In this document: positions 35,755 to 46,900 of the stretch, in pieces | Numbering within the stretch: the first letter of the stretch is position 1 | Layout: every line of letters starts with the position of its first letter | NCBI GenBank assembly: GCA_016584305.1 | Contig: JACEEZ010018140.1 | Coordinates: 37,501-101,500, forward strand | Reading direction: 5' to 3' | Origin: Chionoecetes opilio | Lineage: Eukaryota; Arthropoda; Malacostraca; Decapoda; Majidae | Length of the DNA: 64,000 nt | Notes under the pieces: generated by a model | What the model saw: the letters and a program-made list of their open reading frames with translations, nothing else | The model's database searches: none | What the model was told of the DNA's origin: nothing | Translations under genes and position numbers: made by a program

Positions 35755-38700
35755 CTGCCGGTGAATCAGGATGTTAGCAAAAAGGTCACATTAAAGTGTA
35801 CTGCATGTTGATACAAACCTTTAAAGGAATTACAAACACTAAGATCAATGACATATTTACCTGCACAGAATTACTGGCCGCTCTGTTGGCAGCATCTCCA
35901 GCAAAGCCCTTGGCAATGGAGGCGTAGTAGGTGTTGCGGCGGCCCTGGTCCACCTCCCAGGCGGCCCGCATCCAGGCCAGGCGTCCCAACTCTGTCTCCA
36001 TGGCCATCTCAGCCAGCATGAAGGACACAGCCTGTAAACAACACCACAACATACATTATTTCTCATAACAATAGTCATAGTATTGTGAGGGACAGAACTG
36101 CAAGAGGCAGCAGGAGTCTGAAAATGTCACAAGACAAAATAAAAATTTAATTTCACAATACTCCCTGCCTGGAGAGACTTCTGGGAATTATTATAAAAAA
36201 GTATGTACCCTAACCTAACCTTATAGGTTTTAATGAAACCTAAACTAACCCTAACCACAAAGTATACCTAACTAACCTTATAGGTTTTAATGAAACCTAA
36301 CCTAACGTTAACCACAAAGTATACCTAACCTAACCTTAACCACAAAGTATACCTAACCTAACCTAAACCACAAAGTATACCTAACCTAACCTTAACCTTA
36401 ACCCTCTTACCTACTGAGGTTGTGGGAAGCAGGGAGAATGTAGCGCCGCTTTGTCTCTCCGCCGGTCTATGCCTCCGAACACCTGCATCCTACACAATCC
36501 AATACTCGCCATAAACTGATTCAAATCAAAGCCTTACAGTACAAAGATCCATTGTCTTAATTGAGAGCCTATGATGGCTTCCGAAAGTTCTCTGATTGGC
36601 TAACCGCTAACCTATCTTCTGTGTCTATTGCCTGAAAAAAACGAAATTCGAGCCTGTCATTGACTATGAATTCGAGCCTGTGATTGGCTAACATGTCCCT
36701 GGTCTTGAGTCACTTGTCACACAGTTGAACACAGAGTTTGTCACACTTTGTCAGTGTTGCATTAGTCGTCGGGGGAGGAGGGTGTGTCGTGTGCGCTATT
36801 AGATAACTATAAATAAAATTCAATCTGTAAATAACTTTTGAACGATACGCGGAAGTAGATTAGTACTGCACAGTATACTGAGCAAAAAATTTACAGAAAA
36901 CGTGAGTATTAAGCTCGGTAGCGACCGTGAAGTTCTCGTCCATTATAACCGGAAATAAAACTGAGTTGCTACATATTGTTTCACTGTACCCGGATGGTCA
37001 AAACGCTACAGTAACCCGGATGTCACACTAGCCTTATGTCCCGGGGTAGAGGGTTGTCACCCACCACAGGCTCAAGGGCTAATGCAATGGAGATGAGCAC
37101 CGAGGCCACGCGCACCATAGCGTATGCCCCCACCTTTACCTTTACGTAACTATTGCATCAGTGCTCTGAAAAATGTATCACTGACCGACAAATAAATAAA
37201 AAAATCACCTAAACTATAATTCATCTGTGATCCAATACATTACCTGGTGGTTGACGATTTGAGTGCCAAAAGTCTTCCTTTCAAGGGCATATTTTGTGGC
37301 CTCATCCAAAGCCCGCTGACTCAGACCGACGGCCCCCGCGGCCACGGGGGGACGGGTGCGGTCAAAGGCACCCATGGCTATTTTGAACCCAGCACCCTCA
37401 CCTGCAGAAAATACAACATAAGGCAATAACTGTCCACAAAGCTCTTTCCTTAACACAAGATGCAAGCAGATGATGCCATTTCATGGCCTAAACACCTGAT
37501 GACATTAAAACAAAGTCAAAGTGCAAGCAAATATCACTAAACAACACACCACCAAGCACGATGCAGTGTCTTGGCCCGTTTGATGTGTGTGTTGGCTCCA
37601 TGGATGCCACACCATGATACTACAGGTCACTGCGGATGTGTGGTGGACAACATGGCATTGCACCACCTCTCTTACACTTCATCACCTCTCACAACCCCCC
37701 TTCCCTTCCCTTCCCTTTTTCATACTGCAATGCACACAATTCTTACTTTACTTCATTATTTTCTATACTGTAAATATAAATTATCTTTCCCTGACACAAT
37801 TCAGTAGAAGACTGCTCGTAGGGCTGATAATTAGCAATCCTGAGTTAATGGATATGGCAAACCTTGAAAGAGTGTTTTATATTACATCTGAGGCTGTGTC
37901 GCTACTTCCACCATTACCTATAAGGACATTCTCCTTTGGCACTACCACATCAGACATGGAGAAGCCACAAGTGTTGGAGCAGCGCTGTCCCATGTTCAGC
38001 TCCTTCCGTCCCTTGGTCAGGCCCGGAGAGTCTCCATCCACGATGAAGCCGGTGAAAGCCTTGGAGGCTGACGTCTTGGGATCTGAGCTGGAAAAATGCC
38101 ATTCAATCAGTGATAGATATCAAAATTTTGACTAAATAGTATTCATAAATGTTAAAAAAAAGGAAAAATATGAACCTCATGTGGTAGTTTTTCTTCCAAT
38201 AACATTTCAATCTATGAACTTAAATGCTTCATACAATGATCTCCAATTTGTGCTCTGAAATGCCTGCCTGGGCTCATTACTCTGTGTACTAAACACATGA
38301 CTGAAGAATGCTTCATGAGCCCAAACTTGACTACCTTCTTCAAAAGGTCACAAAGCCCTGAAACTAGTTTCTGTGCCTTCCTAAGGCTTATTGAAGCAAT
38401 ATTCCAATAATGACTTTCTCTCTCTTTGTTTACACCCAGGCAAACCACCTCACATCCCTACATCATCATCTCCAACAAGCTGTGTATATTCAGTATAATA
38501 ATGTGTAGATATTGTGTAAGATTCATGACCATAAAATCACATCCCTTCTTGACTTCATAAGCATCTCATAAAAATTATTATATGCATAGTATGCAGTAGA
38601 GCCTCTCTAACTTGGACCCTCATTTCCCAGACAAATAGTCTGGGTGGACAAATTTAGTAAAACTTGGACGTGTGCCAGTAATATGACCCTCGGTGCTGTT

Positions 38701-40267
38701 GCTCATCATTGAGGTGTATTTTCTCTTGATTTAACCCTTTTTTAATGTTGCCTTAATAAGTATTGAGGACAATCTACGGTTGATAGTAAAATAAGAATCG
38801 GCTCCGAGGGTGAAAAACCATTTTCCGAGAAAGCTATTGTTCATTTGCTATAACTCGGGCAACTTGATAACTCTTGAGAGTCTCGACCCCCATATACAGG
38901 AGTCCGAGTTAGAGGGGTTCTACTGTATTGTCATGAAACTTATTGTGTGCATTGTATCTGCTAAAGTTTTATTCATAGTCACATCCTTGCACTGTTCAGA
39001 AATATGAGGTAGAGAGCAACTTATGTTTAGTTAGTGATCACCATCAACATGTGAGCCTTGTTCATTCTTAGCAACACTTTCCGGCCCACAACACACCCTG
39101 CTATAACTCACCTTGTGCGCGCCAAAACAAAATACCAGTTGGCAACACCCCCGTTGGTGATCCACATCTTCTGGCCGTTCAGGACATACTCGTCTCCCTT
39201 CTTCTCGGCCCTGGTCGCAATGCTGGCCACGTCCGAGCCGGCCCCGGGTTCCGTCACGCCATAGGCCTGCATCAACAGTCTCCATCAACACTCATAACAC
39301 CATGTTAACCCCTTGAGACCCAGAACGTAATTTCCATTGTAATTTGGGTACCATTACACGATTTTTAGTGAATATAAGCAATATTTTATAGATATGACCT
39401 GTTTAGTATCCTTGTCGACTAACTAATTTGGTATATTCAATTATTTTTTGTCCTTTTATGGCTAACAAGACATTTTTTATAGCAAAGGAAAGATCTGGGC
39501 GTGAAGGGGGTTAATGTTATTGGCACGTATTGAATGAACCACCATGTATGATGAGGCAAATATGCTTACCTACTATCACTAATGCAGTCAAATATACGTG
39601 CATGCTGTGGGCTCCTGTTTACATGTTCTCTGTTCCCTATTAATTTCTCATGCAGAAACCCTAAGCACTACATATTCAGAGCTTACACACAAATGTTTTA
39701 CTGTTCACATGGTTACACAGGCCACAATCAACATCCGAAATACTACTGTGGTTTCCTTCTATCCCTTACATGCTCAGGTGCAGTTCCCTGTAACGCTTTG
39801 GCCTAGACTTCCCTCTTTTTTTTACTACTTCTCTGACTTTTTCCATTATCCATTACTTTTCAGTTCTCATTCAAACACTTTTGTGCCTGCCACTTATTCT
39901 ACAGCCCCTAACATTTGCTCTTTAAATAACCTAAACACATCTCTCCTGCCTCAAAAATACATAGAAATACCCCCCCCCCCCCTGAATATATTATACGAGG
40001 GCTGTGCGCCCGCCGTGTTTCTAGCATGAAAAGAAACTTTAGATTGTGTTGTGATTATTTATGAAATATCTTATTCATGTCTTAACAAACACTAAGGGAG
40101 GGAGGAAGGGTACTCCGTAGTGTAGTGTTTAGCACACTCGGTTCATGACCAAGAAGTTAAATCCCGGGCGTAGCAATGAAAAATGGGTAATCTCCTTAAA
40201 ACCCGAGTTTCTGTCCACCCAGACAGTGAATGGGTACCGAGTGTTAACCGGGAGTCGTGTCCTGCCT

Positions 40268-40301
<34 letters not shown>

Positions 40302-43300
40302 ACACTAAGTATTACGGAAGTAAAATAAAAAATGTAGATATCGAAACGGGACCATTATTATTTTAATTTGAAGTTCAGTTATTTGAATTTAAACTTAGTT
40401 TCAATTGTTTTAATAGAAACTTTAGTTGTTTTAATTTAAACTTCAGTTGTTTTAATTTAAACTTCAGTTGTTTTAATTTAAACTTCAGTTGTTTTAATTT
40501 CAACTTCAGTTGTTTTAATTTGAGATTCACTTGTTTTAATTTGAAGTTCAGTTGTTTTAATTTGAGGTGAAAAGGTGTAGATAAATACACAAACTCACAC
40601 ACACACACAAACATAAAGTAGTATATTCATATGTATCATTGTGTCTCTAACTATACACACACATATATCTGTCTCCTCCACAATTAATTGTGCATACAGT
40701 GAGCCCACTCTATGTATTATATCTTTTGCAGAAAAAAATATAATAAATAAATGGTTAAATAAAATTTAAATAATGGCCGTCACACTTACACACATCAAGG
40801 GTTCCTCCGTCATGCGGCCGAGATACTTCTCCTTCTGCTGCTGGTTGCCCGCGATGATCACCGGCATTTGCTGTCAGGGAACAAGGGAGGAGTTAGAGAC
40901 AAAGGGACACGTCAAAGGGATGACACATCTCCATATGACAATCCCAGTGTCACAAGCGTTGTGATTGTTCACCTTCAGTCTTCCTGGATAGCCTCTCATG
41001 CTTTGGCAATGTATACTCAGGAGTAGACTTGCTAAGAGTCAACCAGAACGCTTCATTGTCCTTGTCAGATTTCTGTCCAATCTTGATGTTGATACTAAAG
41101 GAATGTTTTGCTTTGGCTCAAACCATCATCATCAAAATCTGGTTGCTTCTGCTGCTCTTTTGCCAAGTATGAAGCAGGATATGATGCAAATTCTATGTTG
41201 CATCATTCTAAAACCAGGTACATATTTCAGTTCGGAAAAAAAAAAATTGCAAACCCTTCAAAGCTGTCTACAAAGCTTCACTGAACTCTGGGACAAATGG
41301 ACCCTGCTGGTGGCATTGTTCCACACAAGATGATGCCAGCACTCCCCAGTCGCAAGTGGCTGTGTGGCCAATAACAGGCCATACAACAAGCAGTTGTGCC
41401 CTATTCATGTAACTTATGACTGGCAACTTGACTGTTTGTCTTACCCCAAGGTTGTTTGCCTCCATGGCTGTTTGGATGCCAGTACAAGCATAGGCAATCT
41501 CCTCCGTGATAAGACAGCCTTCAAACGTGCCCAGACCCAGCCCTCCATACTCTGCGGGGATGTGCGGGTTCATCAGACCCAAGTCCCAACCCTGAAACAC
41601 AAAATCTAGTTTAGTTTCATGTATGTTTTCCCTGCTACAATTAACCCAACTATATAGGTTTCTTATGAAAGTCACATATATAAAGATGACACATGAAATT
41701 CCAATCATAAGACCAAAACATGGAAGACATTATGCAAAAATATACCATAAATAATAGACAACATAAATAATGTGCGCAAATGCTGGAGACAAGAATGTAT
41801 CTATGCAAAATCATAACAATTTAATAAACATTGCAACAAACGCTGACCGTCTTGATGATGTCCACCGGGTATGCCATGGTCTTGTCGTATTCCTGAGCCT
41901 TGGGAAGAGCTACCTCTCGGGCAAACTTGCGTGCCAGTTGCTGTATCTCCTTCTGCTCCTGTGTGGGATCTGCCAAAAAGAAATGTCGACATATAATACC
42001 AAACATAATACTGTATACAACTTTCTGCAACAAGTAATTGATGAGTGCACCACATCTTGATCATAATTAGTCCCCCATTATCATAAGACAAAAAGGTGTT
42101 GTACCTCTATGAGATCTAGGAGTTTCCAATATCTTTGATACCAGAGCACCACCTCTGACAACTTCCATCATTGTACCATTTGTGGAAATTATCCATCAAC
42201 CACCCTCTCATAATTGGTAGAGTGGTGGTTTGATCCCCCCCCGCCCCCCTTGTGAGAGGTATTTTCCGCTCGTCATAGGAGAGGGCGTATAGGGATGTGT
42301 ATATATAATTATAATGGTAATGGGTAATATTAAGGTCATTTGAGTCAATGATTAGTACTGGGATAGGATAAATTAATACTCTCAGTGCAATTAACCATTT
42401 GCACCTTATATAATTAGCACCTTGATTGAAACGGCTGGTCATTGGCCGCACTCTTAGATTCTCGCCACCGACGGCTTGACACATATGATATTATCACGGC
42501 TGGCCGGCTCGCGGTAGAGAGAGGACAGTACACTCCAGCCATTCGTGATAGTAACATCTAATAAACTATCAGTACACTCCACCCCTCCGTGAGGATAAGA
42601 CGTGCTTGTAGTATATAAGTACAAGTATGTACAAGTTCACTACCAGCCCTCACCGAGTTAACATCTCTTATTAATATGAAGAGATTTTGTACATAGTTAA
42701 TTGTACATATAAGTGTAAACCAATAGGACCGTGTTAGAATACAACACTGATGACAATCCGCCGCGTCGTTAAGTTACTTGGTGTGATAACCACTTGACGC
42801 CAACCACGATTACGCCTCCACCTCCGCTCTTGTCATTCACGGGCGGCCTCGATCCCGGCGACCACATCGGATCACAAGACCATGCAGTGTTGATGATAAC
42901 CTACAGCCCATTTCAACCCACTATCCACCGATAAGTATCCTAGTTAGTTGATTAGCTGGGGTTAATGTGTCGGGCGATAGAACATGGGTTTGATTGATTA
43001 GGTAAGAACCTCATATTAAATATGCATGTGACATAAATTCCCACACCATTCATTCCTCTACCTTTACAAGATATTCTAAAGCCTTGACCATGTAACTCTG
43101 ACTCATCCTTCATCCACCTGCCATTTGCATTAGTAAGTGTTGGTACACACTAAGCTTCCCATCCCTGAAATGTTGAAGCTGAATGTACCTGAGACTTCCA
43201 AGATTTTTTTTCTTTAAATTCAGGATCGTTTGCATATCTCATCTAATGATATAGCTTGGAGTCAGAGCTTCAGATATACATTATAGTTACCACCTTTTGT

Positions 43301-43846
43301 AAACGGTATTGAAGTCATTTACCAAAACTAAATTTTTCATGACAAATAGCTTCCAAGACTAATCAAGGCTACATACCATTTACCAATATAATGCTAGAAA
43401 CATTTTTGACACCCACCAAAACAAACACCGCCACTCTGCGCTGCTGAGGCAGCAGCAACCGAGGGTTCGGTGCTGAAGGTCCGCACGGCAGGCCGGGACG
43501 CTGACACATGGCGCATTAGCTGTGGGATGCAACCATGTATTAATTACCATGAAGAAAAATGACAAAAGTTGTCTAATGCTTCTGTACCATTACATATTTC
43601 AATAAAATTTGGTCAAAGACACTCTGTGACTGTGAGCTAAAATAGGTAGTATCAAGAGATATATATGCTGCATCATAAACTATTTAGGTATGTGTCTCAA
43701 ACTAACACACATGTGGTCTATCCTTCAGTGCAATTAAACTAAATTATATATAATTATGCCTTCACACATGTGCTGATCATCACTGGAACTTGAAAGCTAT
43801 CATTATATATTCTAATACATATACAAATCTCATGTGTTCTTGCATG

Positions 43847-43919
<73 letters not shown>

Positions 43920-46900
43920 CATTCTTTCTTTTTGTAATTTTAAGGTTTATTATTATTTTTTTATAATGAGCCGGGCCAATAACAATAGAAATAAAAACAG
44001 TAGAAATAATCATAATTTTCCTCTCGATGGGTGATGCAGGTCTCCTACGCCAAAAATGCATAGAACTGACACCCCATAAATTCACACAATAATTACAATG
44101 AGTCATCTGAATTCTGAATTGTTTAACTGTAACTCCTCCCGTATCCCTAAACAATCACAACCACAATACAGTCGCCGTACTTATAACCGGAGGAAAAAGG
44201 GGCACAGGCACCGTATCATGAAGCATGGACTGGATGAAAACCTTGGCTGTACTCTGGGGTGGAAATGCAGTGACTATTATCCTCTTGTATGTAGGTCATC
44301 ACTATATACAAGAGAATGCAAACGTAGGGAGTGCAAATACCCACACATAAAAGGAACTAAAAGACCAAACAACCAGTACCCCAGATCAACCCAGCAAAGA
44401 AATCAGAGGGAAGCCAGAGGGCAACGATCACCACATACACATAGAAACGCTCCACCCCCTGAACACTACAGGCAAGATGCCCAAAGGCCAAATGGGCCCC
44501 CTCCTCAGGTATGGAACAATGCAAGTGGCCCCACCACACATATAAATAGAAATAACCGCACCCTTGGCATACAACAAAATGTAGACCAGGGTAATTTTTT
44601 AGAGCACATGGTGGAGAAACTACTGGACATGGAGAAACACTCAGTCCACAATCAACCGTCTAGTAGAACGTATAGACAGACTGGAAACGAGGCAGAGAGG
44701 GGGCTGCAGTCTCCAACACTAACCAGTTTCTATACTGGAAATATCAGGGGCCTTTATCCAATCTGCAATCAGACAAAGGTCCCAATGATTAAAGAGTTAG
44801 CAGACAGAAAACTTTCTCTTTATGGCCTTCACAGAAACTCACCTCACAAAAGATCACCTGGATGCAGAAGTGCAAATAGAAAACTACACACTCATCAGAC
44901 AGGATAGAGAAGGAAGAAAGCCATGGAGGAGTGGCAGTGTACGTAAAACAAGAGGTAACAGCCAGTGTAGAGGTACATACTTGTATCTTTCTCAAATGAT
45001 ACAACAGAAATGCTGGCAATATTTATCAAAGACCTTAACCTGGTAACAACAATCATATACAGGCCACCTAATACTAGTGTTAACGCTTTTCAAGAAATCA
45101 CAACCAAACTCCGCAACCTTCTAGAAGATCCTCCAAACGAATCTACAGTATTTTTAATACTGGGGGACTTTAACCTGCCTCACATTAGTTGGCCCTCCAT
45201 GAACATCGCAGGTGGTACACCAGAAGAAAGGGGCCAAGCGGTACAATTAACCTCACTTATGGAGGAGTATTTTTTACACCAGCTAATAATGGAGCCCACA
45301 AGAGGGAACAATCCTCATCATCAGCAACAGCTACGACTACCTCCACTCCTATGACATTGCGAAGACGGTGATGTCAGACCATAACCTCATCCATGCAAGG
45401 GCCAACATCAGAAATATTCCCACAAGAAACACAACAACGTCAGGCAGGATAGACTCTTTCCATGCATTAAATTTTTATGGAAGAAACATTGACTGGGATA
45501 AAGTCACAAAAGAACTAGATGCCATAAATTGGGAAAACATCTTTAGTGGAATGGAAGCCCACGAGATGTACGAAGTACTCTCCAGAAAATGCCTGCAAAT
45601 TTGTAAGGAACACATTCCCCTCAGGCGGTGGTCAGGAAGGAAACACCAAATACCCAGGGACAGACGAATACTGATGAAAAAGAGGGCCAATTTACAAAGA
45701 AAATTAAAGAAAGTAGCCTATGCTGTGGCAGCAAACGCAATACAACGTCAGCTACACTCACTGGAAGATGCACTTGCTCAATCACACGTACGGCAGAGAG
45801 AACAAGAGGAACAACGTGCCGTGGAAAATATAAAAGTCAACTCCAAATTTTTCTACTCTTACGCCAAGAAGAGATTGACCAGCACAACACTGGTTGGCCC
45901 TCTACTGAAAGAGAACGGGGAACTTGAAGATGGCCCACAGGAAATGGCAGAAATACTACAGACTGAGTATCAGAGAGTGTTTAGTAAACCTGATACTCAA
46001 AAACGGGTAACAGATCCTTGTACTTTCTTTAGCGAAAGGAAATGGGGTGACATTCTGCTCACGACATTTATGATAACCAGGGAAGACATAATCCAAGCCA
46101 TAACCAACATCGACCTGCAAGCAGCAGCAGGACCAGATGGTTACCATACTGTGTTTCTGAAAAATTGTAGGGAACAACTGGTCACACCCCTGAAGATACT
46201 GTGTACTACATCCCTCCTCACTGGCTCCGTCCCCCATGAACTCAAGCTGGGGACAATAACACCCATACATAAAGGAGGAAGCAAAGGACAGGCAAGCAGA
46301 TACAGACCAGTGGTCCTCACATCACACGTCATCAAGATCTTTGAAAGGATACTGCAGGCCAAGATGGTAAACCACCTGGAAGAAAGAGGGGCCTTCAATG
46401 ATGGACAACATGGCTTCAGAAGAGGCAGGTCTTGCCTATCAGAGCTTCTACAACACTATGAAGCTATATTAGAAGCAACTCAGGATGGAGATAATGCTGA
46501 TGTAGTCTACCTAGACTTTGCCAAGGCTTTTGACAAGGTAGATCATGGCATTCTCCTCCACAAACTCAAGAACCTTGGCATAACTGGCAGAGTAGGGAGG
46601 TGGATTCACAGTTTTCTTACCAACAGGCACCAAGTTGTCACCATAAATGGTAAACAGTCATCACAGTGTCAAGTCTTAAGTGGTGTTCCCCAAGGATCTG
46701 TGCTTGGCCCATTATTATTTCTGATCATGATATCAGACATTGACACAGATCTCAGATATTCCACTGCTACTTCATTTGCTGACGACACCCGTATACGGCA
46801 TAAAATAAAAACATCCCCAGACACCGATCTACTGCAGTGGGACCTCAATACAATAATAGAGTGGGCCAAAAAGAACAATATGGAATTTAACGGGGAAAAA

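Noticed and set aside
39598..40029. 143-residue plus frame in ACADM intron 5
   Set aside because: Antisense to the gene, low-complexity Pro/Ser tail, no homology that I recognise.
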